From the IMG/VR virus record IMGVR_UViG_3300035703_000033, positions 45,616 through 109,615 of that record: DNA of 64,000 nt, one strand, 5' to 3'. Both the position numbers and the translations under genes were made by a program. Below are positions 1-8,383 of the stretch, one piece after another. Source of the DNA: a virus. Under the pieces are notes generated by a model that had not been told where the DNA came from, did not search any database, and was given only the letters and a program-made list of their open reading frames with translations. Position 1 is the first letter of the stretch; each line of letters opens with the position of its first letter.

Positions 1-2
1 AT

Positions 3-854
3 AGAATAGAAATTTATCCAAGAGTAGTTGTGTATAAAAATACGCTACCTAGATGGAAAGAGTATGTAGATCTTTTAAAAAAGTCTGAATCAGAGCCACC
101 AAGATACTACTTCAAGGATTGGGAAGATTGGTATGGTTTTGGAAAAATGATGAATCTATCAATGAATAATCCAAATGTTTCATACAATATTGATTCTGAT
201 GATGAATATGCAAAACTACAGCAAGATTTTTTACAAGATGTAACAGATGCCTATTATAATGTTACAGCAGATTATGTAAAAACATACGGCATCTCTTTAC
301 CAAATTGGGTCAATAATGGTATATCGATTTGCAAATATTGGGAAAGCCCTAAGCAAAATGAAATGGCAATGCACTATCATACAGATTATGTTGGCGCAAA
401 TGCAGATGCCCCAGGTAAAAAATTTGCTATTACTTGTACAATTTATATTAATGACGATTATGATGGCGGAGGACTATCATTTCTAAGGGAGGATACTGGT
501 GATGTTATTGACTATAAGCCAGAGGCTGGAGATATAGTTGTATTCCCATCAGGAGATCCTATTACTGGAGCTTCTCATTATTTCCACGGCGTAGATAGAG
601 TCGATAATGGAGAAAAGTATTTTATAAGATGTTTTTGGTCATATGAGTTTGAAGGTACAAAAGAGTGGCATGAAGGTGTTGAAAAGTATGGAAAAGATAT
701 ATGGGAAGATATGCAGCTTGAAAAAATGAAAGAGGATATAAAGTCTGGTAAATGGCATAGATATCTTGTCATGCCTGGTGAGGAAGACCCAAAGAAAGAA
801 AGGTCTACCCCATTCTTTTTAAGGGATAAAGATGCTTATAAAAAAATTAGATGA
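3..854 (+). CDS. 2OG-Fe(II) dioxygenase, prolyl-4-hydroxylase-like (5'-partial)
   Basis: Likely hydroxylates a protein side chain or small molecule using 2-oxoglutarate, O2 and Fe(II). The iron ligands are visible: H-T-D at nt 378-386 and a distal His in YFHGV near nt 585, followed by the usual arginine in YFIRCFW. The strand around INDDYDGGGLSF and the GDIVVFPSG turn are typical of the double-stranded beta-helix fold. The frame is open to the left edge and reads RIEIYPRVVVYKNTLP; VVYKN matches the N-termini of the other dioxygenases here, so the GTG at 30 is probably internal and the true start lies outside the window. It overlaps the next dioxygenase by 23 nt. Substrate unknown. Fold is well supported; the specific reaction is inferred. 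Confidence 0.85.
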   Translation, partial: RIEIYPRVVVYKNTLPRWKEYVDLLKKSESEPPRYYFKDWEDWYGFGKMMNLSMNNPNVSYNIDSDDEYAKLQQDFLQDVTDAYYNVTADYVKTYGISLPNWVNNGISICKYWESPKQNEMAMHYHTDYVGANADAPGKKFAITCTIYINDDYDGGGLSFLREDTGDVIDYKPEAGDIVVFPSGDPITGASHYFHGVDRVDNGEKYFIRCFWSYEFEGTKEWHEGVEKYGKDIWEDMQLEKMKEDIKSGKWHRYLVMPGEEDPKKERSTPFFLRDKDAYKKIR

Positions 855-1446
855 GAATATTATCTATTATGAAAATGTATTAGATAACCCATATGAATTT
901 ATTGAAAAAATAGAAAGTTTAGATATATCTAATAATAATTCAAGCCATATTAGCAAGTGGGAAAAGTGGAGTGCAAGTAATGCTGATCAGCAGTACGGCA
1001 TTTCTAAAAATGGTAGATTTTCTAATATGCATTACAGCACTGCGGAAGATATAGAAACCTCATTAATTTCGTATAAAATTAAAGCAATATCTGATTTATG
1101 TTTTGCTAACTATAAAGCTAACACTGGAGTGGATATGCTTAAGTTACCAGATTACTTTAGTATTAGGAAGTATGATACTGGAGCAGACATGGGAAAGCAC
1201 GTGGATTCAGAGGATCCAACAGATAAGTCTCACCCAGTAGTTTCTGGAGTTCTTTATTTAAATGATAATTACGAGGGTGGAGAAATTTACTTTCCAGAAC
1301 AAGAAATTAAAATAAAGCCAAAAGCTGGAAGTATGATCATGTTTCCATCCTATAGACCATACTTTCATCACCCATTAGCAATTACTAAAGGAAATAAATA
1401 CATGATTCCATTTTTCTGGTATCCATTAGAAACGGTTTGGGAATAA
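832..1446 (+). CDS. 2OG-Fe(II) dioxygenase
   Basis: A 204-aa single-domain dioxygenase-fold protein. Iron ligands are H-V-D (nt 1198-1206, GKHVDSEDP) and a distal His in YFHHPL (about nt 1370). The central strands VLYLNDNYEGGEIYFP and the turn KAGSMIMFPS are diagnostic of the prolyl-4-hydroxylase-like family. The position where several paralogues have Arg (FIRCFW) is Pro here (MIPFFW), so 2OG may be anchored by another residue. The ATG at 832 lies inside the end of the preceding dioxygenase gene, suggesting translational coupling. Substrate unknown. It forms a tandem with the upstream and downstream paralogues, directly before a LamG-like structural gene. Confidence 0.85.
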   Translation: MLIKKLDENIIYYENVLDNPYEFIEKIESLDISNNNSSHISKWEKWSASNADQQYGISKNGRFSNMHYSTAEDIETSLISYKIKAISDLCFANYKANTGVDMLKLPDYFSIRKYDTGADMGKHVDSEDPTDKSHPVVSGVLYLNDNYEGGEIYFPEQEIKIKPKAGSMIMFPSYRPYFHHPLAITKGNKYMIPFFWYPLETVWE

Positions 1447-1453
1447 ATGTATA

Positions 1454-2113
1454 ATGAAAGCAAAACAAAATTTTTGGTCAACTCTATATGAAAGGTCACA
1501 AACAAAAATGATGTACTTACCCAATGTTCTTGGAGATAGCTGTGTTTATTTTAGAAATACTATCTCTGAACCACAAAAATTAATAGAATTTATTGAAGAG
1601 TGCGAAAAAGATCAATCAACACATAAGTACCTAACCAGCTGGTCAGAGATGACTGACTCTATTATGTTTAAAAAGTTTTTGCTTGAAGAAAGCGATATAT
1701 CAAAAAGGAATAAACAAAAGCTTCTTTATATATATAATAGCTTTAAGGCTGGGATAGACTATTGTAAAGAACATTATTCTAATTTTGCTAAACAAGAAAC
1801 ATCAGATATAAAGCCTTTATATCTATTTAAGTCTAAGCCACTATCAGAAGGAGAAAGAGATCAGGAGTACTCTTTGCCAGATAGCTCACAATCTATTTCT
1901 GTTTATTTGATGATGAATACAGAAGCTGAAGGTAAGGCATTCTGTTTAAATAAAGAAAAGTCTATATATATCTACCCAGAGCCATGGAGTATTGTTATGG
2001 TTCCAGATAATCTTTCACACTCAGAAGGCATCAATGCTAATAGTGAGTTGTATTATTTAAAGACAAAGTTTGAGCTAGGGGCAGAAAAGCTGCAATGCAG
2101 TAATCTGCTATAA
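1454..2113 (+). CDS. degenerate 2OG-Fe(II) dioxygenase-like protein
   Basis: A 219-aa protein whose architecture follows the two preceding dioxygenases: an N-terminal helix-rich part (VYFRNTISEPQKLIEFIEE), then a strand (SISVYLMMNTEAEGKAFCL) and a PEPWSIVMVPDNLSHSEG turn equivalent to the AG(S/D)hhhFPS...H segment. The distal His is retained (LSHSEG) but no HxD/E is visible where the first two iron ligands should be, and the GGE of the core strand is replaced. It is therefore probably catalytically inactive or has acquired another role, for example as a partner subunit. Family assignment rests on alignment by eye to its neighbours. It lies 7 nt after the previous gene, without a clear Shine-Dalgarno sequence. 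Confidence 0.55.
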   Translation: MKAKQNFWSTLYERSQTKMMYLPNVLGDSCVYFRNTISEPQKLIEFIEECEKDQSTHKYLTSWSEMTDSIMFKKFLLEESDISKRNKQKLLYIYNSFKAGIDYCKEHYSNFAKQETSDIKPLYLFKSKPLSEGERDQEYSLPDSSQSISVYLMMNTEAEGKAFCLNKEKSIYIYPEPWSIVMVPDNLSHSEGINANSELYYLKTKFELGAEKLQCSNLL

Positions 2114-2114
2114 T
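2106..2114 (+). promoter_or_regulatory. extended -10 promoter, likely leaderless start
   Basis: TGCTATAAT: a perfect -10 hexamer (2109-2114) with an extended TG, overlapping the 3' end of the previous gene. The next ATG follows after 6 nt, with no Shine-Dalgarno sequence, so transcription would start at or next to the start codon of the LamG-like gene. No good -35 is visible. Confidence 0.6.
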
Positions 2115-2120
2115 TAAATA

Positions 2121-3806
2121 ATGTCATATTTAGCATCAGTACTCAAAGACTACCCAGTGGGATTCTGGCCACTTTCTTCAAGTGCAGAGGATAAGTCTGG
2201 ATGCGGAAATGACGGGGTTGTAAGTGGCACACATCAGTTCGGCAAAAATTCTTTAATACCGTACTCTGGTGAATCAACAAGAATAGCTGGATCATCGTAT
2301 ATATCAATACCGCTAGATAAAGATTATTATTCTTCTTCTGTTTTGCCAGCAATTGCAAATAGCTCAAGTTCAACAAAAGAGTTTACTATAGAGCTATGGT
2401 TTAAGCCAGAGTCTGATTTCTTACAAGAGTCTCCTTTGTTTGCTGACGTACTAAACGGCACTGGAATTTTTTATCAAAACGGTAATATAATATTTAAAAT
2501 AGAAGACGTTTCGTTAGAGTATACATTAAGCAATATAAATAAATCTTTATATATCGCATGTATTTATGGTGTTAATAGTATGTCAATATATGTTGACGGA
2601 GAAATTGTTGCTACAAAAAATACAGACGGTTTTAAATTTGAGGCAGAGGGTGTAGATTTTCAGGTTGGCCCAGTCGTTGGACCGTCGGATTCATTTTTAA
2701 TTAATGGAATTTCTGTTTACAGGTATGCATTAAGCTCAGATCAAATATATGGAAGATTTTCTAACTTATATAATATACCTCCAATACAAATAGCAGATCC
2801 AAATAATGGTTCATTATTTGAGATTAAAAATAAGGCATATGGTAGAAAATTTACATTTAGTTATCCAATCGATAAAGACTGGTCAGAAATAGCAGAAAGC
2901 CCTGTAAGGCGCAATGAAGGTTACGGGTACATAGAACTAAGCCAAACTGATGGCGAGGTCTCTAAAGAGCTTATAGACGTTCTATCAATACCATCTATGG
3001 AAGAGTACAACCACTCAGTAATAGAATGGGAGGGAGACAATGGAGTATCAATCTATATATCTCAAGATAACTCTACTTTCAATGAATGCAAAAATGGTCT
3101 TCCTCTTCCAATATCTGATTTTACAAAAAGTGTTATTTATTTAAAGATAAAATTTACTTCAAGTAATGCTCAGCGCTTTAATCCAAGATTACATAAATTA
3201 AATATATCTTTCTTTAAAGATGTAAGAATTTATTCAGAAAATAGCGCCAGCTATATTGCAAAGTCAACGGGCGGAAGCCATGATTTTGGTTTCACGTGGA
3301 ACAATAAGCCAATACTCTCACAGTCTAAATATAACGGTCTACGGGCAGAGGCTAAATTCAGTTTATACACAGACAGAGATGTCCATACCCTAGAAACCTT
3401 TTATACACCAGATTCTCTTGAGGCAGGATCATTATTTGATCAGCTTTCATGGAATGGGGCGGGAACACTAAGTAATCCCAATATCCTAGCCCTATATATC
3501 AACGGAGAAGACAAGACATCAGAAACATCAGTCTCTGGCTTATTTGAGGTAGGACAATTACACCATGTTGTAGTAGTCCTATCAGACTCAATTACTGAAG
3601 AAATAGTATTTAATGATGGATCAAATGAGGCCCTATATCAGTATATAACCATATATGAGAGCCAAATGGATGCAGTTACTGCACAGGCTCATTATGAGAT
3701 GTATGTGGATAGTGTCTCTACTATTGCCGTCGGCGGGTCACTGTCAATGACAGAAAATTCAATAAACTACTATGATAATGATTGGGTAGTGATACAAAAT
3801 ATTTAA
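2121..3806 (+). CDS. LamG/concanavalin-fold virion protein (minor structural)
   Basis: A 561-aa protein beginning with a laminin-G/concanavalin A-like lectin domain: YPVGFWPL, then FTIELWFKPESD and SMSIYVDGEIVATKN are the typical strands of LamG_3 domains (roughly residues 10-215). A second ConA-like part may occupy about residues 380-500 (SLYTDRDVHTLETFYT...LHHVVVVLSD). Such domains in phages usually sit on virion surface proteins and bind glycans. It lies just upstream of the portal gene and directly after three dioxygenase-like genes. A likely leaderless start follows the TATAAT at 2109. Exact position in the virion is unknown; a fibre, head decoration or host-surface role are all possible. 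Confidence 0.65.
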   Translation: MSYLASVLKDYPVGFWPLSSSAEDKSGCGNDGVVSGTHQFGKNSLIPYSGESTRIAGSSYISIPLDKDYYSSSVLPAIANSSSSTKEFTIELWFKPESDFLQESPLFADVLNGTGIFYQNGNIIFKIEDVSLEYTLSNINKSLYIACIYGVNSMSIYVDGEIVATKNTDGFKFEAEGVDFQVGPVVGPSDSFLINGISVYRYALSSDQIYGRFSNLYNIPPIQIADPNNGSLFEIKNKAYGRKFTFSYPIDKDWSEIAESPVRRNEGYGYIELSQTDGEVSKELIDVLSIPSMEEYNHSVIEWEGDNGVSIYISQDNSTFNECKNGLPLPISDFTKSVIYLKIKFTSSNAQRFNPRLHKLNISFFKDVRIYSENSASYIAKSTGGSHDFGFTWNNKPILSQSKYNGLRAEAKFSLYTDRDVHTLETFYTPDSLEAGSLFDQLSWNGAGTLSNPNILALYINGEDKTSETSVSGLFEVGQLHHVVVVLSDSITEEIVFNDGSNEALYQYITIYESQMDAVTAQAHYEMYVDSVSTIAVGGSLSMTENSINYYDNDWVVIQNI

Positions 3807-3808
3807 TT

Positions 3809-3827
3809 TTGTCATATAGCATGACAA
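3809..3827. promoter_or_regulatory. inverted repeat upstream of the portal-operon promoter
   Basis: TTGTCAT-atagc-ATGACAA: perfect 7-bp arms with a 5-nt spacer, beginning 2 nt after the stop of the LamG gene and ending 4 nt before a possible -35 hexamer (3832-3837). It could be an operator. As a hairpin it lacks a following T-run, so it is a poor intrinsic terminator. Confidence 0.4.
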
Positions 3828-3831
3828 GATA

Positions 3832-3860
3832 TGGACTTTGGCACTATAAAGTGGTAGAAT
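3832..3860 (+). promoter_or_regulatory. promoter for the portal region
   Basis: TGGACT (3832-3837), 17-bp spacer, TAGAAT (3855-3860) preceded by TGG, an extended -10 arrangement. The ATG of the next gene is 9 nt after the -10 box and no Shine-Dalgarno sequence intervenes, compatible with a leaderless transcript. Confidence 0.5.
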
Positions 3861-3869
3861 AGTCAACAT

Positions 3870-4211
3870 ATGGATATCAAAAGAACTGGATTTAAAGTTA
3901 ATGACCACGAGTCAACGCTTGGCATATACGTTTGGAAAATGCCAGATGGAAGATGGATTGGCGACGACGATGGAAATTTTCTTTCTATAACCTCAAAAGA
4001 AGGTAATAGAGAAAGAATGAACTTGCTTGCTGACGCAGTTAGATCATACGGTATTTATGAAGGACAACCTCACTTTTTATCTGGTCGTAGAAAGATTGAT
4101 GACGAAGAATTTGAGTATCAACAGCAGAGATTGAAATGGGGTCTAACTCCAGATCCTCTTGATATTGGTGTATACAAGGATAGTCTTAAGGAGTTAAACG
4201 GTGGCAAATAA
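3870..4211 (+). CDS. hypothetical protein upstream of portal
   Basis: A 113-aa soluble protein that I do not recognise. It is mixed in composition, with a WKMPDGRWIGDDDGNFLSI segment, a helical middle and a charged C-terminus containing WGLTPDPLDIGVYKDSLKEL. No membrane segment, signal peptide or zinc motif. Its stop overlaps the GTG start of the portal gene by 11 nt, so the two are translationally coupled and it probably serves head assembly or packaging. It opens the head operon, behind its own extended -10 promoter. Confidence 0.7.
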   Translation: MDIKRTGFKVNDHESTLGIYVWKMPDGRWIGDDDGNFLSITSKEGNRERMNLLADAVRSYGIYEGQPHFLSGRRKIDDEEFEYQQQRLKWGLTPDPLDIGVYKDSLKELNGGK

Positions 4212-5796
4212 TATGATGGAATTTGAAGATGAAAACAACTCTGTCGAAGAGATTGAGATTTCAAATACAGCAGACTGGATGAAGTTCTCTTCTCCAGTTG
4301 TGCAAACAAGCAATGATCCATTTAAGATTGAAAATGAAGAAATTTTAAAGGTATCAGGAATGTCTCCTACTTTCAGAAGAAAAGTAAGTAGAGATTTGCA
4401 AAAACGTTTTACTGGAATTGATGGAGCACAGACACAGCAAAATCTTTTACAGCAGGCAGTCACTGGCTATGCAATGTTTGATTTGGTTGAGCCACCATAT
4501 AACCTTGAATACCTATCTTCTATTTATGAAATATCTCCATATAACTACGCAGCTATTAATGCGAAGGTGGCAAATATTGTAGGATTAGGTTTTGATTTTA
4601 TTGAAACAAGAAAAACAAATGATGCTCTTGATGAAATTGCAGATGAGAAGCAATTAGAAAGAGCACGACGAAAGCTAAGCAGAATTAGACAAGATCTACA
4701 TGAGTGGCTTGAAGATTGCAATGATGAAGAAACATTTAAAGAAACATTAATTAAGTTTTATACCGACGTTGAGTCTACAGGAAATGGATATCTTGAAATC
4801 GGAAGAACTACATCTGGAAAGATTGGATATATTGGACATATCCCATCCAAGACAATGCGTGTAAGAAGATTACGTGATGGTTTTATTCAGTTGCTTTATG
4901 GCAAGGCTGTGTACTTTAGAAACTTTGGCGATCAGGAAACACCAAATCCTATAGCTGGTGGACTTGATAGACCAAATGAAATTATTCATTTGAAGAAGTA
5001 TACCCCTAAGAATAACTACTATGGAATTCCAGATATTATTGCTGCTCAAAATGCAATGGCTGGAAATGAGTTTGCAGGAAAGTACAACCTAGATTATTTT
5101 GAAAATAAGGCAGTTCCAAGATATATTATTACTGTTAAGGGTGCAAAGCTTTCATCAGAGTCAGAGCGTAAGTTGCTTGAATTTTTCCAAGTAGGATTGA
5201 AGGGTAAAAACCACAGATCTCTGTACATACCTCTTCCAGCAGATTCTCCAGACTCAAAGGTTGAATTTAAAATGGACCCAATTGAGGCGGGGTCTCAAGA
5301 GTCATCATTTAATATTTATCGTACATCAAATAGAGATGAAATATTAATGGCTCATAGAACTCCTATTAATAAGATAGGAACACCAGCTGGTGTTAATTTG
5401 GCAGCAGCTAGAGATGCCGATAAAACATTTAAAGAGCAGGTTTGCAGACCAGCTCAAGAAAATTTAGAAAAGAAATTAAATAAAATTATTGAAGAAATGA
5501 CTGATGCCTTGAAATTAAAATTCAATGAATTAACCTTGACAGATGAGGATACTCAGTCAAAAATTGATGAAAGATATTTAAGATTCCAGGTAATGACACC
5601 TAATGAAATTAGATTAAGAATGGGTCTTGTGCCAAGAGAAGGCGGAGATAAACCAGTAGATTTAGCAGCCCAGGCTGCTGAGGTTAAAGCTCAGGCACTT
5701 CAGACCAGAACTAGAGACCAGGAAAGATCCTCTAACTCCCCAGATATTTCGGGGGATGGTAGAAATGCAAAGGGAGATGGAAGACAAGTTGAGTAG
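4201..5796 (+). CDS. portal protein
   Basis: A 531-aa phage portal protein: the dodecameric ring at the capsid vertex through which DNA enters and leaves and to which terminase and neck proteins dock. Family features include the wing segment ISPYNYAAINAKVANIVGLG, the core IIHLKKYTPKNNYYGIPDIIAAQNAM, the long helix region AGNEFAGKYNLDYFENKAVP, and the clip/crown region with repeated basic and acidic helices. It resembles the PBSX/HK97-like portal group more than the SPP1 type. The C-terminus is a low-complexity Gln/Arg/Asp tail. GTG start at 4201 chosen because it overlaps the upstream stop; an in-frame ATG follows at residue 5. Prohead protease and capsid genes follow directly, the expected order. 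Confidence 0.92.
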   Translation: MANNMMEFEDENNSVEEIEISNTADWMKFSSPVVQTSNDPFKIENEEILKVSGMSPTFRRKVSRDLQKRFTGIDGAQTQQNLLQQAVTGYAMFDLVEPPYNLEYLSSIYEISPYNYAAINAKVANIVGLGFDFIETRKTNDALDEIADEKQLERARRKLSRIRQDLHEWLEDCNDEETFKETLIKFYTDVESTGNGYLEIGRTTSGKIGYIGHIPSKTMRVRRLRDGFIQLLYGKAVYFRNFGDQETPNPIAGGLDRPNEIIHLKKYTPKNNYYGIPDIIAAQNAMAGNEFAGKYNLDYFENKAVPRYIITVKGAKLSSESERKLLEFFQVGLKGKNHRSLYIPLPADSPDSKVEFKMDPIEAGSQESSFNIYRTSNRDEILMAHRTPINKIGTPAGVNLAAARDADKTFKEQVCRPAQENLEKKLNKIIEEMTDALKLKFNELTLTDEDTQSKIDERYLRFQVMTPNEIRLRMGLVPREGGDKPVDLAAQAAEVKAQALQTRTRDQERSSNSPDISGDGRNAKGDGRQVE

Positions 5797-5813
5797 TCCT
5801 GCTCAACCATTAT

Positions 5814-5842
5814 TTGCCTTTTTATATATAGCATATTAAAAT
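5814..5842 (+). promoter_or_regulatory. promoter for prohead protease and capsid
   Basis: TTGCCT (5814-5819), exact 17-bp spacer, TAAAAT (5837-5842). The ATG of the protease gene begins 7 nt later and there is no Shine-Dalgarno sequence between, so the transcript is probably leaderless. It gives the protease-scaffold and capsid genes a transcript separate from the portal; the terminator at 8304 would end it. Confidence 0.6.
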
Positions 5843-5849
5843 TAACTAT

Positions 5850-7208
5850 ATGAATATCGAAAAATCCTATTGGTCTTCTAATGGCGATGCCATTAATTTA
5901 TCAGTTCCTTTCACTAAAGTCAACCGTGAAAGACGAACTGTATCTGGCTTTGCAACGCTAGATAACATAGATCAAACTGGTGATTTGGTTACAGCAGAAG
6001 CAAGCCTAGAAGCATTTGAAAAGTTCCGTGGAAACATTCGTGAGATGCATGGATCAAATGCAGTTGGCAAAATGTTATCCTTTAGACCAGAAACATTTTA
6101 TAATCCAGAAACACAAGAGATGCACACTGGTGTATATGTAGATGCATATGTTTCAAAGGGCGCACAAGATACCTGGGAGAAAGTTCTAGATGGAACTCTT
6201 TCAGGTTTTTCTATTGGCGGAAAGATTATTGAATCAGATAATGAAGTAAATAAGTCTACAGGAAAGTCTGTGCGATTTATTAAGAAGTATGCTTTACTTG
6301 AGTTGTCCCTTGTCGACTCACCAGCAAATGAATTATGTAATGTTCTTTCTATCTCAAAGTCAAACGGACAAATGGTATATAAAGGAATTGCAGTAGAAAC
6401 AGAAACAGAAAATATTTTTTATTGTGAAGAAAGCGATTCAGTTTTTCTATCGCCAGAAGAAACATATGTCTCACCAGTAAGTGGAAAGAATGCAACACTA
6501 ATTGGATGGGTAGAAAAGAATGATAGCAATAAGGCTAAAGAAATAAATAAGATTCTTGATTCGTTTAAGAATTCAAGATTACCGTTGCCTGATACACATA
6601 TCGCAAAACAGGCAATTGGAGAAGGAGGTAATGAAGTGGAAAACGTAGAGAATACAGAAATTGTAGAAAAGCTACGGGCACCAGAAGCTCCAGCAGTGGA
6701 GCCAGCAGCAGAAGTTGTTGCTGAGCCAGTTGTTGAAGCGACTCCAGATTCTCCTGCATCTGATGAAGATGCCGCAGAAGAAGAAGTAGCTACAGAAGAC
6801 ACTTCTGCCGAAACTCTCGAAAAGGCAGCCGACGTATCAGAAGTTGAGGTTGATGAACCTGATTTTGCAAAGATGCTCGGTGATCTTAAGGGATTCTTTG
6901 CGGAAACCCTTAATAAGGCGTCGGAAAACAATGCTGCACAGGTTACAGAGATTAAGTCTACTGTTGAATCTTTCAGCAAGAGTGTCGACACAAGAATTTC
7001 GGAGTTAGCAGAACAACATACTGCTTTATCAAAAGCAGTTGAAGAAATAAAGAACACAATCTCTACAGTAGAGAAGCGTGTTGACGCAGTAGAATCAGAT
7101 ACTGCAATTAAGAAGTCCTCAGACCTCGGCGGGTCTCAGGAGATTACAATCAAAAAGTCAAGATGGAACGGTTCTTTCCTCGGTTCTGTCAATGAACTAT
7201 TTAACTAA
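5850..7208 (+). CDS. prohead protease fused to scaffold-like domain
   Basis: A 452-aa protein. Residues about 10-175 form an HK97-type (S78-like) prohead serine protease: VNRERRTVSGFATLDNIDQTGD at the front, the likely catalytic His in IREMHGSNAVGKM, and the likely catalytic Ser in ALLELSLVDSPAN. This protease cleaves scaffold and capsid precursors during head maturation. The remainder is acidic, Ala/Glu/Val-rich from about residue 260 (many PEAPAVEPAAEVV-type repeats), then a coiled coil (residues 330-420), as in internal scaffolds. A single polypeptide thus probably supplies both scaffold and protease, removed after capsid assembly. The ATG lies 7 nt after a -10 box. The capsid gene follows. 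Confidence 0.88.
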   Translation: MNIEKSYWSSNGDAINLSVPFTKVNRERRTVSGFATLDNIDQTGDLVTAEASLEAFEKFRGNIREMHGSNAVGKMLSFRPETFYNPETQEMHTGVYVDAYVSKGAQDTWEKVLDGTLSGFSIGGKIIESDNEVNKSTGKSVRFIKKYALLELSLVDSPANELCNVLSISKSNGQMVYKGIAVETETENIFYCEESDSVFLSPEETYVSPVSGKNATLIGWVEKNDSNKAKEINKILDSFKNSRLPLPDTHIAKQAIGEGGNEVENVENTEIVEKLRAPEAPAVEPAAEVVAEPVVEATPDSPASDEDAAEEEVATEDTSAETLEKAADVSEVEVDEPDFAKMLGDLKGFFAETLNKASENNAAQVTEIKSTVESFSKSVDTRISELAEQHTALSKAVEEIKNTISTVEKRVDAVESDTAIKKSSDLGGSQEITIKKSRWNGSFLGSVNELFN

Positions 7209-7226
7209 AGGTAGGTGAAAAAAATA

Positions 7227-8282
7227 ATGAGCAATGAACTATTAGAAAAAGCAGTTGCAGCTGATACTACCGTAACAGGTACTATGGAAGGCGCTCTCTC
7301 AGGTTCTGGCATCCACGTTGGTGCTACATCTAAGGGTGGTCTTTTGAATCCAGAGCAGTCTGCTCGTTTTCTCGATTACATGTTCGATGCAACAGTAATC
7401 GGTAAGGTGGCTCGTACAGTTCGAATGAGAGCTGACACCACCGAGATAGATCGTATTGGTGTTGGTGAAAAGCTAATGAAGCTTGCTACTGAAGCAGATA
7501 ATACTGCATCAAATTCAGCAGTTACTTTCTCCAAGATCTCTCTCACAACAAAGAAGCTTCGCCTAGATTGGGAACTTTCGACTGAATCTCTTGAAGACAA
7601 TATCGAAGGTGCTGATCTCGAAGATCATATTGCCAGAATGATGGCAACACAGGCAGGTAACGACATTGAGGATGTTCTCCTTAATGGTGATACCTCTCTA
7701 ACAGGAGATGCACTTTATAAGTCTTTCGATGGTGCTGTTAAGCTTTCAAAGGCTAACGGTCACGTCGTTGACGCAGAGGGTGCTGCAATTTCACGTGCTG
7801 TATTCAACAGCGCATTGAAGGCACTTCCACGTAAGTACAAGCAGCGTCGTGCAGACCTTAGATTCCTTTCAGGTTCAAACTTGATCCAGGATTATCTATA
7901 CTCTGCATCACTACTTGGAGATTACGGCTCAAACAACCCACAGGATATCGCTTCAAGCGTAATCCGTGGAGCTGGCGTACAGCCACTAGGTGGCCCAGCA
8001 GGATATGTCGCACCATTTGCGTTCGGCATTCCAGTAGTTGAAGTTCCACTTCTTCCAGAAGCACAGGACGGAGACTACTCTGGCGCAACAGGAAACCACG
8101 GTGATATTCACTTGACATTCCCAAATAACGTTGTTATTGGTATCAAGCGTGATGTTACTGTATATCGTTTCTTCTGGCCACGTAAGGACTCTATCGAGTA
8201 CACAATGTATACTCGTGTAGGTGTTCAAATCGAGCAGGCAGACGCTTGGGTCGTTGTTAAGAACGTAAAGGTTGCTTCCTAA
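7227..8282 (+). CDS. major capsid protein (HK97 fold)
   Basis: A protein of about 351 aa directly downstream of portal and prohead protease, the position of the major capsid protein. The segments ATVIGKVARTVRMRADTTEI (N-arm), ISLTTKKLRLDWELSTESLED, DDIEDVLLNGD-like A-domain region and VTVYRFFWPRKDSIEYTMYT are typical of HK97-fold capsids in this phage type. I prefer the ATG at 7227 because AGGTAGGTG lies 9 nt upstream; the in-frame GTG at 7215 would sit inside that ribosome-binding site. Codon use differs from the neighbours, with many CGT arginine codons rather than AGA, consistent with very high expression. A strong terminator follows. Confidence 0.92.
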   Translation: MSNELLEKAVAADTTVTGTMEGALSGSGIHVGATSKGGLLNPEQSARFLDYMFDATVIGKVARTVRMRADTTEIDRIGVGEKLMKLATEADNTASNSAVTFSKISLTTKKLRLDWELSTESLEDNIEGADLEDHIARMMATQAGNDIEDVLLNGDTSLTGDALYKSFDGAVKLSKANGHVVDAEGAAISRAVFNSALKALPRKYKQRRADLRFLSGSNLIQDYLYSASLLGDYGSNNPQDIASSVIRGAGVQPLGGPAGYVAPFAFGIPVVEVPLLPEAQDGDYSGATGNHGDIHLTFPNNVVIGIKRDVTVYRFFWPRKDSIEYTMYTRVGVQIEQADAWVVVKNVKVAS

Positions 8283-8303
8283 TTTTTAGGAATTAAACTG
8301 CCG

Positions 8304-8339
8304 AAAAGCCCCTAATTAAATTTAGGGGCTTTTCCTTTT
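8304..8339 (+). terminator. intrinsic terminator after capsid gene
   Basis: AAAAGCCCCTAA and TTAGGGGCTTTT form a perfect 12-bp stem (8304-8315 with 8322-8333) around a 6-nt loop, ending in a T-rich tract. It lies 21 nt after the capsid stop and would separate the abundant capsid transcript from the neck genes. Confidence 0.9.
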
Positions 8340-8349
8340 AATTGACTAA

Positions 8350-8358
8350 TGCTATAAT
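8350..8358 (+). promoter_or_regulatory. extended -10 promoter for neck genes
   Basis: TGCTATAAT (TATAAT at 8353-8358) immediately after the capsid terminator. The -35 position overlaps the terminator T-tract and is weak. A Shine-Dalgarno AGGAG at 8375 serves the ATG at 8384. Confidence 0.6.
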
Positions 8359-8383
8359 TTATTTAAGTAGAATAGGAGATTTT

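Noticed and set aside
30-32. GTG as start of the first dioxygenase gene
   Set aside because: The frame is open to the window edge and encodes a VVVYKN segment homologous to the paralogues, so the start lies upstream.
6419-7057. 212-codon open frame on the minus strand in the protease-scaffold gene
   Set aside because: It is antisense to the Glu/Ala-rich scaffold region, is Ser-rich by composition and has no ribosome-binding site; a shadow.
8342-8358. TTGACT plus TATAAT as a sigma-70 promoter
   Set aside because: The spacer is only 5 bp; the TATAAT works as an extended -10 and the TTGACT is not a -35 for it.
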